In this document: piece after piece, positions 16,839 through 25,088 of the stretch
Layout of the letters: the number at the start of each line of letters is the position of its first letter
Numbering within the stretch: the stretch's first letter is position 1
NCBI RefSeq assembly: GCF_022288725.1
Contig: NZ_JAKNTA010000001.1
Span: forward strand, 308,499 to 372,498
Length of the DNA stretch: 64,000 nt
From: Kitasatospora sp. A2-31
Lineage (GTDB): Bacteria; Actinomycetota; Actinomycetes; Streptomycetales; Streptomycetaceae
Direction: 5' to 3'
Notes under the pieces: model-generated
Seen by the model: the letters and a program-made list of their open reading frames with translations, nothing else
Database searches by the model: none
What the model was told of the DNA's origin: nothing
Made by a program: the position numbers and the translations under genes

Positions 16839-18163
16839 TGAGCACCACCACCGAGACCGGCGCCACGTCCCTGCTGCGCTTCGCCACCGCCGGCTCCGTC
16901 GACGACGGCAAGTCCACCCTGGTCGGCCGCCTGCTGCACGACTCCAAGTCGGTGCTGGCCGACCAGCTGGAGGCCGTCGAGCGCGTCTCGCTGGGCCGCG
17001 GCCAGGAGGCGCCCGACCTCGCGCTGCTCACCGACGGCCTGCGGGCCGAGCGCGAGCAGGGCATCACCATCGACGTCGCCTACCGCTACTTCGCCACCCC
17101 GCGCCGGCGGTTCATCCTCGCCGACACCCCCGGGCACGTGCAGTACACCCGGAACATGGTGACCGGCGCGTCCACCGCCGAGCTCGCCGTCGTCCTGGTC
17201 GACGCCCGCAACGGCGTGGTCGAGCAGACCCGCCGGCACGCGGCCGTCGCCGCCCTGCTGCGGGTGCCGCACGTCGTGCTGGCCGTCAACAAGATGGACC
17301 TGGTCGACTACGCCGAGCCCGTCTTCGCGGCCATCGCCGCCGAGTTCACCGCCTACGCCGCCTCGCTCGGCGTCAAGGACGTGGTGGCGGTGCCGATCTC
17401 GGCCCTCGCCGGCGACAACGTCGTCGAGCCGTCCGCCCACATGGACTGGTACGGCGGCCCGACCCTGCTGGAGCACCTGGAGACCGTGCCGGTCGGCAGC
17501 GACCCCGGCGTCGAGCCGGCCCGCTTCCCGGTCCAGTACGTGATCCGGCCGCAGACCGAGGAGCACCCCGACTACCGCGGCTACGCGGGCCAGCTGGCCT
17601 CCGGCGTGCTGCGCGTGGGCGACGCCGTCACCGTGCTGCCCTCCGGCCACACCACCACCGTCACCGCGATCGACGCGCTCGGCAAGGAGACGGACATCGC
17701 CTGGGCCCCCCAGTCGGTCACCGTCCGCCTCGCCGACGACATCGACATCTCCCGCGGCGACCTGATCGCGGCCGGCCCGGCCCCCGTCCCCACCAAGGAC
17801 GTCGAGGCCACCGTCAGCCACCTCAACGAGCGCCCGCTGCGCGCCGGCGACAGGGTGCTGCTCAAGCACACCACCCGCACGGTCCGCGCGCTGGTCAAGG
17901 AGATCTCCTACCGCATCGACATCGACAGCCTCGAACAGCGCTCCGGCGCCGAGGGGTTGAACGTCAACGACATCGGCCACGTGGTGCTGCGCACCGCCGA
18001 GCCGCTGGCGCTCGACAGCTACTCCGACAACCGCCGGACCGGCTCGTTCCTGCTGATCGACCCGGCCGACGGCACCACGCTCACCGCCGGCATGGCGGGC
18101 GAGGCGTTCGACACCGTACGCACCGGTGCCCCCGAGGCACCCGACGAGGAGGACTGGGTCTGA
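16838..18163 (+). CDS. cysN: sulfate adenylyltransferase GTPase subunit CysN
   Basis: 441 aa, EF-Tu-like regulatory GTPase that drives CysD. G1 GSVDDGKST, switch GITIDVAYRYF, G3 DTPGHVQYTRNM, G4 NKMD, then beta-barrel domains 2 and 3. No APS-kinase domain is fused, consistent with the separate cysC upstream. Starts at the TAATG junction with cysD. Its TGA overlaps a short downstream ATG frame. Confidence 0.97.
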   Translation: MSTTTETGATSLLRFATAGSVDDGKSTLVGRLLHDSKSVLADQLEAVERVSLGRGQEAPDLALLTDGLRAEREQGITIDVAYRYFATPRRRFILADTPGHVQYTRNMVTGASTAELAVVLVDARNGVVEQTRRHAAVAALLRVPHVVLAVNKMDLVDYAEPVFAAIAAEFTAYAASLGVKDVVAVPISALAGDNVVEPSAHMDWYGGPTLLEHLETVPVGSDPGVEPARFPVQYVIRPQTEEHPDYRGYAGQLASGVLRVGDAVTVLPSGHTTTVTAIDALGKETDIAWAPQSVTVRLADDIDISRGDLIAAGPAPVPTKDVEATVSHLNERPLRAGDRVLLKHTTRTVRALVKEISYRIDIDSLEQRSGAEGLNVNDIGHVVLRTAEPLALDSYSDNRRTGSFLLIDPADGTTLTAGMAGEAFDTVRTGAPEAPDEEDWV

Positions 18164-18273
18164 TGCCCATCGAGGCGTTCTCGGGCATGGACAAGGAAGG
18201 CGGCCGCATCGGCAGCGGCGTCCTCGGCAGCGGCCAGGGCGGCCTGACCCGATGTGTGGGCCGACAGGGCTGA
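18163..18273 (+). CDS. short reading frame after cysN with a late Cys codon
   Basis: 36 codons; its ATG overlaps the cysN stop (TGATG), and the stop TGA lies in the loop of an 8-bp hairpin. One Cys codon sits five codons before the stop (TRCVGRQG). The arrangement, a short coupled frame whose Cys codon and stop meet a hairpin just before the sulfonate ABC genes, resembles a translation-controlled attenuator. The peptide matches no family I know and may be a chance frame. Confidence 0.35.
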   Translation: MPIEAFSGMDKEGGRIGSGVLGSGQGGLTRCVGRQG

Positions 18274-18411
18274 GAACGCCCTGTCACCGGACCGGCCGCC
18301 GTCCCTCCCCACCCGTCGGAACAGCAGCGCCGATCCGGCTTGCCCGGCATCCCCCGATGCCGCAAGCACCACCTTGACCGACTTCCCTCCCGAGACCGTC
18401 CCCTGACGGTC
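18263..18411 (+). promoter_or_regulatory. hairpin-rich leader between cysN and ssuA
   Basis: Three perfect hairpins: GACAGGGC/GCCCTGTC (18263-18270 with 18278-18285), CGGCATC/GATGCCG (18345-18351 with 18356-18362) and GACCGT/ACGGTC (18394-18399 with 18406-18411). None has a T-run. They may process, attenuate or insulate transcription between the sulfate-activation genes and the sulfonate importer. Confidence 0.4.
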
Positions 18412-18434
18412 CGTCCGTGAACAGGACTCCTGCC

Positions 18435-19616
18435 ATGGCACCGAACCGGCCCCTCCCGCACGCCTCCGCCCCGCATACCCCCGCACACCCGGCCGCCGGC
18501 CGGATCAGACGCACCGCCGCTGCCGCCCTGGCCGGCCTGACCGCCGTGACGCTGCTCTCCGCCTGCGGCTACGGCTCGAAGAGCGCGGACAAGGCGTCCG
18601 CCTCCGCCGCCCCCGCCGGGGGTGCGTCCTCGGCGGCCTCCGGCGCGAAGCTCTCCGCCGACACCGTGAAGATCGGCTACTTCGCCAACCTGACCCACGG
18701 CACCGCCCTGGTCGGGCTGCAGGAGGGCCTCTTCCAGAAGGAGCTCGGCAGCACCCAGATCAAGACCCAGGTCTTCAACGCCGGCCCGGCCGAGATCGAG
18801 GCACTGAACGCCGGCTCCATCGACATCGGCTGGATCGGCCCCTCCCCGGCGATCAACGGCTACACCAAGTCCGAGGGCAAGTCGCTGAAGATCATCAGCG
18901 GTTCGGCCTCCGGCGGGGTCAAGCTGGTGGTCAACCCGGACAAGGTCGCCTCCCTGGACGACCTCAAGGGCAAGAAGATCGCCACCCCGCAGCTGGGCAA
19001 CACGCAGGACGTGGCGCTGCTCAACTACCTGGCCGGCAAGGGCTACAAGGTCGACGCCCAGTCCGGCGCCGGCGACGTCTCCGTGGTCCGCTCGGACAAC
19101 AAGGTCACCCCGGACGCCTACAAGCAGGGCTCGATCGACGGCGCCTGGGTGCCCGAGCCGACCGCCTCCAAGCTGGTCACCCTCGGCGCGAAGGTCCTGC
19201 TCAACGAGAAGGACGTCTGGCCGGACAAGAAGTTCGTGATCACCAACATCATCGTCTCGCAGAAGTTCCTGGGCGAGCACCCGGACGTGGTGGAGGCCGT
19301 GCTGCGCGGCTCGGTGGCCGCCAACGCCTTCATCAAGGCCAACCCGGAGAAGGCCAAGGCCGACGCCAACGAGGCCATCAAGAAGGAGGCCGGCAACGCC
19401 CTGGAGCCGGCCGTCCTCGACCCGGCCTGGGCCGACGTCGACTTCCTGGACGACCCGCTGGCGGGCACGCTGCAGGCCGAGGCCGACCACGCCGTCACCG
19501 CGGGCCTGCTCAAGAAGCCGAACCTGAACGGGATCTACGACCTGACCCTGCTCAACAAGGTGCTCGCAGCCTCGGGCCGGAGCCCGGTGGCGGACGCCGG
19601 ACTCGGCAGCAAGTAG
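18435..19616 (+). CDS. ssuA: sulfonate/aliphatic-sulfur ABC transporter substrate-binding lipoprotein
   Basis: 393 aa from ATG 18435 (AGGACT upstream). Type II signal peptide with lipobox LLSAC, so the mature protein is tethered outside the membrane. The mature part has the NMT1/SsuA fold: VKIGYFANLTHGTALVG, NAGPAEIEALNAGSIDIGWIGPSPAI and WVPEPTASKL. It sits between cysN and the ABC ATPase, so the ligand is most likely a sulfonate or sulfate ester; taurine and nitrate are family alternatives. Alternative GTG start at 18417. Confidence 0.9.
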   Translation: MAPNRPLPHASAPHTPAHPAAGRIRRTAAAALAGLTAVTLLSACGYGSKSADKASASAAPAGGASSAASGAKLSADTVKIGYFANLTHGTALVGLQEGLFQKELGSTQIKTQVFNAGPAEIEALNAGSIDIGWIGPSPAINGYTKSEGKSLKIISGSASGGVKLVVNPDKVASLDDLKGKKIATPQLGNTQDVALLNYLAGKGYKVDAQSGAGDVSVVRSDNKVTPDAYKQGSIDGAWVPEPTASKLVTLGAKVLLNEKDVWPDKKFVITNIIVSQKFLGEHPDVVEAVLRGSVAANAFIKANPEKAKADANEAIKKEAGNALEPAVLDPAWADVDFLDDPLAGTLQAEADHAVTAGLLKKPNLNGIYDLTLLNKVLAASGRSPVADAGLGSK

Positions 19617-19836
19617 CCCCGCCCGCGGCGACCCCGCGCCGCCGCGGCCAAGCCCCGCGGTCCGGAACCCCGCCCGCCCGGTCGATGCCCGATCGATGCC
19701 CCAGCTACGGGACGGGCGGGGGCCGGACCCCGGTCCCCGACTTCGCCACCCTCCCTCCGACCCCGCCGACCGGCCGGAGGAACCTGACCGCCACCAGCCT
19801 TCGGCTGGGAGGTGTCCCCAGATTCAGGAGGTGCCC
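19617..19836 (+). other. structured intergenic region before ssuB
   Basis: 220 nt without a gene. Holds CCCCGCCCG/CGGGCGGGG arms flanking two TCGATGCCC direct repeats (around 19683-19700), and CCAGCC-TTC-GGCTGG (19794-19808) followed by GGGA-GGTG-TCCC. The last hairpin pair resembles a short intergenic palindrome that recurs in streptomycete genomes. CAGGAGG then precedes ssuB. Confidence 0.45.
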
Positions 19837-20640
19837 ATGACCCCGGCACTGACCACCACGGAAGACGCCCCGCGCACCGAGGCCGTGGACGGATCGCCCG
19901 CCGTCCGGATCTCGCACGTGCACAAGTCCTTCGGGCGCGCCGGCGCGCAGACCCACGTCCTGGACGACATCACCCTGGACGTCGCGCCCGGCGAGTTCGT
20001 CACGCTGCTCGGAGCCTCGGGCTGCGGCAAGTCCACCCTGCTCAACCTGGTCGCGGGCCTCGACCGGCCCACCGCGGGCACGATCGAGGTGCCCGGGGGT
20101 CGCCCCGCGCTGATGTTCCAGGAGCACGCGCTGTTCCCCTGGCTCACGGCCGGCAGGAACATCGAGCTCGCCCTCAAGCTCGCCGGCGTCCCGCGCACGG
20201 AGCGCCGGCCCGAGGCCGAGCGCCTGCTGGAACTGGTCCGCCTCGCCGGCTCCTACGGCAAGCGCGTGCACGAGCTCTCCGGCGGCATGCGCCAGCGCGT
20301 CGCGATGGCCCGCGCCCTCGCCCAGGGCGGCTCGGTGCTGCTGATGGACGAGCCCTTCGCGGCCCTCGACGCCATCACCCGGGACGTCCTGCACGACGAG
20401 ATCACCCGGATCTGGGCCGAGCGCAAGCTCTCCGTCCTGTTCGTCACCCACAACGTGCGGGAGGCCGTCCGGCTCGCCCAGCGCGTGGTGCTGCTCTCCT
20501 CCCGCCCCGGCCGGGTCGCCAAGGAGTGGCGGATCGACCTGCCGCAGCCGCGCCGGATCGAGTCCGCCGGCGTCGCCGACCTGTCCATCGAGATCACCGA
20601 AGAACTGCGTGGGGAGATCCGCCGCCATGGCCAGCACTGA
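19837..20640 (+). CDS. ssuB: sulfonate-type ABC transporter ATP-binding protein
   Basis: 267 aa; CAGGAGG at good spacing fixes the ATG. Walker A GASGCGKST (about 54-62), Q-loop FQEHALFPWLT, ABC signature LSGGMRQRVAMARAL, Walker B VLLMDEPFAALDA and H-loop VTHNVREA. The sequence is of the nitrate/sulfonate/taurine (SsuB/TauB) class. The 3' end overlaps the permease gene by 14 nt. Confidence 0.94.
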   Translation: MTPALTTTEDAPRTEAVDGSPAVRISHVHKSFGRAGAQTHVLDDITLDVAPGEFVTLLGASGCGKSTLLNLVAGLDRPTAGTIEVPGGRPALMFQEHALFPWLTAGRNIELALKLAGVPRTERRPEAERLLELVRLAGSYGKRVHELSGGMRQRVAMARALAQGGSVLLMDEPFAALDAITRDVLHDEITRIWAERKLSVLFVTHNVREAVRLAQRVVLLSSRPGRVAKEWRIDLPQPRRIESAGVADLSIEITEELRGEIRRHGQH

Positions 20641-21535
20641 CACCGCCCCCGCCGCGAGGACGTCGGCGGCCGTCGGCGCGGACACCGCCGACGTCGGCGC
20701 CGGCCTGGACGCGCTGGACGCCGTCTCCGCACCGCGCCGCTCGCTCGCCGAGGCGCTGCGGCAGAAGGCACTGCCGCCGCTGCTCGGCGCCGTCCTGGTG
20801 CTCGCCCTCTGGCAGGGCGCCTACAGCCTGCACCTGACCAGCGAGTACAAGCTGCCCAGCCCGCTCGACGTCTGGCACGCCGCCGAGGACCTCTGGAGCG
20901 CGGGCACGCTGTTCTCGATCATCTGGACCAGCGTCTGGCGCGGCCTGTCCGGCTTCCTGGTCGCGCTCGCCATCGGCACCCCGATCGGTCTGCTGGTGGC
21001 CCGGGTCCGTCCGGTCCGGGCCGCGCTCGGGCCGGTGCTCTCCGGCCTCCAGTCGTTGCCCTCGGTCGCCTGGGTACCGGCCGCCGTCATCTGGCTCGGC
21101 ATCAATGACTCGATGATGTACGCCGTGATCCTGCTCGGCGCCGTCCCGTCCATCGCCAACGGCCTGGTGGCCGGCATCGACCAGGTGCCGCCGCTGTTCC
21201 TGCGCGCCGGCCGCACCATCGGCGCCACCGGCCTGAACGGCGCCCGGCACGTCCTGCTGCCGGCCGCGCTGCCCGGCTACCTGGCCGGCCTCAAGCAGGG
21301 CTGGGCCTTCTCCTGGCGCTCGCTGATGGCCGCCGAGCTGGTCGCCTCCTCCCCCGACCTGGGCCTCGGCCTCGGCCGCTACCTGGAGAACCAGCGCGAG
21401 TTCTCCGACATGGCGGGGGTGCTGCTCGGCATCCTGCTCATCCTCTTCGTCGGCATCGCCATCGAGCTGCTGGTGTTCACCCCGGTCGAGCGCCGGGTCC
21501 TGCGCAACCGCGGCCTGCTGGCCGCCGTCAAGTGA
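20627..21535 (+). CDS. ssuC: sulfonate-type ABC transporter permease
   Basis: 302 aa, about six membrane segments. The ABC-coupling EAA-type loop reads FLRAGRTIGATGLNGARHVLLPAALPGYLAGL (residues about 205-235). SWRSLMAAEL is typical of SsuC/TauC. GGGGAG 10 nt upstream supports ATG 20627 inside the ssuB 3' end. With ssuA and ssuB it completes an importer; no SsuD/SsuE monooxygenase is in this window, so desulfonation must be encoded elsewhere or the substrate is sulfate-like. Confidence 0.93.
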   Translation: MASTDTAPAARTSAAVGADTADVGAGLDALDAVSAPRRSLAEALRQKALPPLLGAVLVLALWQGAYSLHLTSEYKLPSPLDVWHAAEDLWSAGTLFSIIWTSVWRGLSGFLVALAIGTPIGLLVARVRPVRAALGPVLSGLQSLPSVAWVPAAVIWLGINDSMMYAVILLGAVPSIANGLVAGIDQVPPLFLRAGRTIGATGLNGARHVLLPAALPGYLAGLKQGWAFSWRSLMAAELVASSPDLGLGLGRYLENQREFSDMAGVLLGILLILFVGIAIELLVFTPVERRVLRNRGLLAAVK

Positions 21536-21545
21536 GGCGGCTGCC

Positions 21546-22343
21546 GTGTCCGAAGGCCGCCGGCTGACCGCCGCCCCCGCCACCCCCGTGGCGGCGGGCG
21601 GCCCCGCCCTGCTGCTGATCGCCCACGGCAGCCGCGACCCCCGGCACGCCGCGACGGTGGCCGCCCTGGTCGAGCGGGTCCGCGCGCTGCGCCCGGGGCT
21701 GGAGGTGGCCACCGCCTACCTCGACCACTGCGCCCCGCGGATCCCCCGGGTGGCGGCCCGGCTCGCGGAGGCCGGCGCCGCGGCCGTCGCCGTGCCGCTC
21801 CTGCTCAACCGGGCCTTCCACGCCAAGCACGACATCCCCGCCGCGCTGCGGGCCTGCGGTGCGGCCCTCCCCGTCGCCGACGTGCTCGGACCCTCGCCGC
21901 TGCTGCTCGCCGCGCTGGACCGGCGGCTCGCCGAGGCCGGGCTCGACCTCGGCTCCCCCGCCGTCCGGGCGCGCACCGGCGTCGTCCTCGCCGCGGCCGG
22001 CTCCTCCGACCCGGCCGCCGACGCCGCCACCCGCGCGGTCGCCGCCGAGTGGCGCCGCACCCGCGGCTGGGCCGCCGTCGAGGTCGCCTACGCCTCCGCC
22101 GCCGGCCCCCGCGTCCCGGACGCCGCCGCCGCCCTGCGCCGCGCCGGCGCCGCCGAGGTGGCCGTCTCCCCCTACCTGCTCGCCCCGGGCCGCCTCCCCG
22201 ACCGCATCGCCGAGGCCGCCGCCGGCTCCGCCGACCTCCTCGCCGACGTCCTCGGTGCCGCCCCCGAGGTCGCCGCCCTCCTCCTCACCCGCTACGACCG
22301 GACCCGGCGGGTGGTGGCGGCGGCCCCCGCCCTCACCGCCTGA
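21546..22343 (+). CDS. sirohydrochlorin chelatase (CbiX/SirB type)
   Basis: 265 aa, GTG start 10 nt after ssuC. Two CbiX half-domains: the first with LLLIAHGSRDPRHAATV and catalytic-type His in VPLLLNRAFHAKHDIP, the second starting near RTGVVLAAAGSSDP. It inserts iron into sirohydrochlorin to make siroheme. Placing it last in the operon supplies the cofactor of the first enzyme, sulfite reductase. The second half lacks the HGS histidine (AAGS), so only the N-terminal half is likely catalytic. Confidence 0.9.
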   Translation: MSEGRRLTAAPATPVAAGGPALLLIAHGSRDPRHAATVAALVERVRALRPGLEVATAYLDHCAPRIPRVAARLAEAGAAAVAVPLLLNRAFHAKHDIPAALRACGAALPVADVLGPSPLLLAALDRRLAEAGLDLGSPAVRARTGVVLAAAGSSDPAADAATRAVAAEWRRTRGWAAVEVAYASAAGPRVPDAAAALRRAGAAEVAVSPYLLAPGRLPDRIAEAAAGSADLLADVLGAAPEVAALLLTRYDRTRRVVAAAPALTA

Positions 22344-22345
22344 CC

Positions 22346-22417
22346 GTCCGGCGGCTCGTCCGGCGAACCGCCGGACGCAGCGGGCCCGGTCCCCCCTCGG
22401 GCGAGGGGAGACCGGGC
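22346..22417. terminator. double hairpin ending the sulfur operon and lectin cluster
   Basis: GTCCGGCGG/CCGCCGGAC (22346-22354 with 22368-22376), then a 15-bp stem with one mismatch (22384-22398 with 22403-22417, GCCCGGTCCCCCCTC) closed by GGGC. The second is followed by a weak TTC. Convergent genes lie on both sides. Confidence 0.85.
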
Positions 22418-22454
22418 TTCGCCGTGCTCTCAGGCTCGTACCGTCAGGTCCGCA

Positions 22455-23222
22455 TCAGACCGGCAGGTGCCAGAGCTGGTTCGCGGTGCCGTTGCAGTCC
22501 CAGATCTGCACGGTGTTGCCGTTGGTGGTGTCGTAGCCCCGGATGTCCAGGCAGCGGCCGGACTTCGTGTTGACGATCGCGCCGTCGCCGCGGACCCACC
22601 ACTGCTGGGCGATGTTGCCGTTGCAGGGGCCGGTGTGCACCTGGGTGCCGTTACCGGTCCGGCCGTCCCAGATGTCCAGACAGACGCCGACGGCGCGGAT
22701 GGTGCCGTCGGCGCCGATCTTCCACCGCTGGTTGACGTTGCCGAGGCAGTCCCAGATCTGGGTGGGCGTCTTGTTGGCCATGCTGCCGCCGCGCACGTCC
22801 AGGCACTTGCCCGCGAGGCCGGTGACCTGCCCGACCGGGCCGGCCGGGACGGGGGATCCGAACGAGACGCCGCCGCCCCACCACATGCCCATGCCGAAGC
22901 AGGCCGCGGTGGCGGTGCCGTCACCCCTGACCGTGCCGCTCCACGCCTGCGAGAAGGTGTACATGTTGGTGTTGAAGTCCCAGGTCGCGCAGGTGCCCCC
23001 CACGCTCCAGGTCTGCATCGGGTCGAGGCCGGTACAGGTGGCGGACGGGCCCGACTCGGTGCAGCTCCCGACACCGCCCGGACCCGGGACGGCCGTGGCG
23101 GACTGCACGGACTGCACGGCCGCGGGGGCCGGCGTCTCGGCGGCACCGGCGGCCGGCGCGGTGGTGAGCGCGGCGGCCCCCACGAGCAGGGCGGTGGCGA
23201 ACAACGTGGCGGTACGGCGCAT
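22455..23222 (-). CDS. secreted ricin-B lectin protein, copy A
   Basis: 255 aa. Signal peptide of about 28 residues ending AAGAAE. A 75-residue region (about 50-125) has four cysteines in the order GSC, ATC, GTC and AAC, around GLDPMQTW and GDGT. A C-terminal ricin-type beta-trefoil (about 131-255) follows, with KCLDVRGG, NVNQRWKIG, IAQQWWVRG and TANQLWHLPV, three QxW-like repeats. It likely binds sugars outside the cell. No catalytic domain is present. AAGGAC precedes the ATG. Nearest relative by eye is copy C in the N-half. Confidence 0.88.
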   Translation of the reverse strand: MRRTATLFATALLVGAAALTTAPAAGAAETPAPAAVQSVQSATAVPGPGGVGSCTESGPSATCTGLDPMQTWSVGGTCATWDFNTNMYTFSQAWSGTVRGDGTATAACFGMGMWWGGGVSFGSPVPAGPVGQVTGLAGKCLDVRGGSMANKTPTQIWDCLGNVNQRWKIGADGTIRAVGVCLDIWDGRTGNGTQVHTGPCNGNIAQQWWVRGDGAIVNTKSGRCLDIRGYDTTNGNTVQIWDCNGTANQLWHLPV

Positions 23223-23275
23223 TCGGGATGTCCTTGGGAGTGAGGGTGATCCGGTCGACGGGACTGCCGCGGTCA

Positions 23276-24031
23276 TCACGCGGGCACGTGCCAGAGCTGG
23301 TTGGCGGTGCCGTTGAAGTCCCAGATCTGCACCAGGGCGCCGTTGGCGGTGTCCCAGCCCCGGACGTCCAGCACGCGGCCGGACTGCGGGTTGACGATCG
23401 CGCCGTCGGGACGGGCCCGCCACTGCTGTGCGCCGGTGCCGTTGCAGTCGTAGATCTGCACCGACGTGCCGTTGCCCGTGCGGCCGCCCTGGACGTCCAG
23501 GCACTTGCCGACGGCGCGGATGGTGCCGTCGGAGCCGATCCGCCAGTTCTGGTTGACGTTGCCGAGGCAGTCCCACATCTGGATGGGGGTGCCGTTGCTG
23601 CTGGAACCGCCGCGCACGTCCAGGCACTTGTTCACGTAGCCGGTGATCGGACCGGTCGGCCCGGACGGGGGCGTGGGGCCGAGCGCGATGCCCTGTGACC
23701 AGATCGTCTCCATCGAGCCGCACCACGCGGTGCTGGTGCCGTTGCCGGTCACCCACCCGCTGCTGTAGGCCCCGGTATAGGTGGGGATGCCGTTGGCGCT
23801 CCAGCTCTGGCACATGGCGCTGACCCGCCAGGTCTGCATCGGGTCCATGCTCGTGCAGGTACCGGTGGCGTCCCACATGGTGGAGGTGACGGTGCAGCCC
23901 GCCGGATCGGCGGCCTGCGCGCCGGTGGGAACGGACGGCGCGGTCTCGGCGGCACCGGCGGCCGGCGCGGTGGTGAGCGCGGCGGCCCCGGCCAGCAGGG
24001 CGGTGGCGAACGACGTGACGATACGACGCAC
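23276..24031 (-). CDS. secreted ricin-B lectin protein, copy B
   Basis: 251 aa from GTG 24031 (AAGGAGC upstream). Signal peptide like copies A and C. The N-terminal four-Cys region reads AGC, GTC, AMC, AWC around SMDPMQTW, but its middle (YTGAYSSGW) and the GNGT turn differ from A and C. The C-terminal trefoil has KCLDVRGG, NVNQNWRIG, GAQQWRARP and TANQLWHVPA. RVLDVRG replaces the usual RCLD in the last repeat, so one ricin cysteine is lost. Gap to copy A is 53 nt. Confidence 0.87.
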   Translation of the reverse strand: MRRIVTSFATALLAGAAALTTAPAAGAAETAPSVPTGAQAADPAGCTVTSTMWDATGTCTSMDPMQTWRVSAMCQSWSANGIPTYTGAYSSGWVTGNGTSTAWCGSMETIWSQGIALGPTPPSGPTGPITGYVNKCLDVRGGSSSNGTPIQMWDCLGNVNQNWRIGSDGTIRAVGKCLDVQGGRTGNGTSVQIYDCNGTGAQQWRARPDGAIVNPQSGRVLDVRGWDTANGALVQIWDFNGTANQLWHVPA

Positions 24032-24069
24032 GGGGGAAGCTCCTTGAGGAAGGGGTGAGGGGGGTGGTC

Positions 24070-24244
24070 CGGTCAGGCGGGGACGTGCCAGACCTGGTTC
24101 GCGGCGCCGTTGCAGTCCCAGATGCCCAGCTGGTTGCCGTTGGTGGTGGAGAAGCCCAGGTCGTCCAGGCAACGGCCGGACTGCGGGTTGAGGATCGAAC
24201 CGTCCGCCCGGACCCGCCACTGCTGCGCGCCGGTCCCGTTGCAG
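24070..24244. repeat. 175-bp near-identical repeat, copy in lectin gene C
   Basis: Matches 24914-25088 at a constant offset of 844 nt with one visible mismatch (C at 24215, T at 25059). It covers the stop codon and the last third of both ricin domains. Silent positions match too, so this is recent duplication or gene conversion. Confidence 0.92.
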
Positions 24245-24837
24245 TCGTAGACCTGCACCCGGGTGGCGTTGCCCGTGTGGCCGCCCTGGACGTCCAGGCA
24301 CCTGCCGAGGGCGCGGATCGTGCCGTCGGTGCCGACCTTCCACCGCTGGTTGACGTTGCCGAGGCAGTCCCAGATCTGGACGGGCGTGCCGTTGGCCGCG
24401 CTACCGCCGCGCACGTCCACGCACTTGCTCGCGTAGCCGCTGATCTGGCCGACCGGGCCGGCCGGGACGGGAGACCCGAACGAGACGCCGCCACCCCACC
24501 ACATGCCCATACCGAAGCAGGTCGCGGAGCCAGTGCCGTCACCGGTGTACCAGCCGGCGTACGCAGGCGAGAAGGTGTACATGTTGGTGTTGAAGTCCCA
24601 GGTCGCGCAGGTGCCCCCGATGGTCCAGGTCTGCATCGGGTCGAGGCCGGTACAGGTGGCGGACGGGCCCGACTGGGTGCAGCTCCCGACACCGCCCGGA
24701 CCCGGGACGGCCGTGGCGGACTGCACGGCCGCCGGGGCGGGGGCGGGACTCTCGGCGGCGCCGGCGGCCGGCGCGGTGGTGAGCGCGGCGGCCCCCGCGA
24801 GCAGGGCGGTGGCGAACAGGGCGGCGGTTCTGCGCAT
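24073..24837 (-). CDS. secreted ricin-B lectin protein, copy C
   Basis: 254 aa, ATG 24837. Signal peptide plus Pro/Ala linker, four-Cys region nearly identical to copy A through the GLDPMQTW segment, then a trefoil whose last third (RADGSILNPQSGRCLDDLG onward) is practically identical to copy D. The gene is thus a mosaic between its neighbours. Gap to copy B 41 nt. Shared promoter or local read-through transcription is likely. Confidence 0.88.
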   Translation of the reverse strand: MRRTAALFATALLAGAAALTTAPAAGAAESPAPAPAAVQSATAVPGPGGVGSCTQSGPSATCTGLDPMQTWTIGGTCATWDFNTNMYTFSPAYAGWYTGDGTGSATCFGMGMWWGGGVSFGSPVPAGPVGQISGYASKCVDVRGGSAANGTPVQIWDCLGNVNQRWKVGTDGTIRALGRCLDVQGGHTGNATRVQVYDCNGTGAQQWRVRADGSILNPQSGRCLDDLGFSTTNGNQLGIWDCNGAANQVWHVPA

Positions 24838-24913
24838 GGGGAAGCTCCTGAGGAAGACGTGAGAGTGGTCCGGACGGCTCGACCGCCGGTCCGGTGGGAC
24901 TCGACCGCGCGAG

Positions 24914-25088
24914 CGGTCAGGCGGGGACGTGCCAGACCTGGTTCGCGGCGCCGTTGCAGTCCCAGATGCCCAGCTGGTTGCCGTTGGTGGTGGAGAAGCC
25001 CAGGTCGTCCAGGCAACGGCCGGACTGCGGGTTGAGGATCGAACCGTCCGCCCGGACCTGCCACTGCTGCGCGCCGGTCCCGTTGCAG
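24914..25088. repeat. 175-bp near-identical repeat, copy in lectin gene D
   Basis: Partner of 24070-24244. Outside these limits the two genes diverge at once (GCAGTCGTAG against GCAGGAGTAG), giving sharp borders typical of a conversion tract. Confidence 0.92.

Noticed and set aside
18000..18435. SAM, cobalamin or T-box riboswitch upstream of ssuA
   Set aside because: Hairpins are present, but none of the conserved core sequences of these classes could be recognised by eye.
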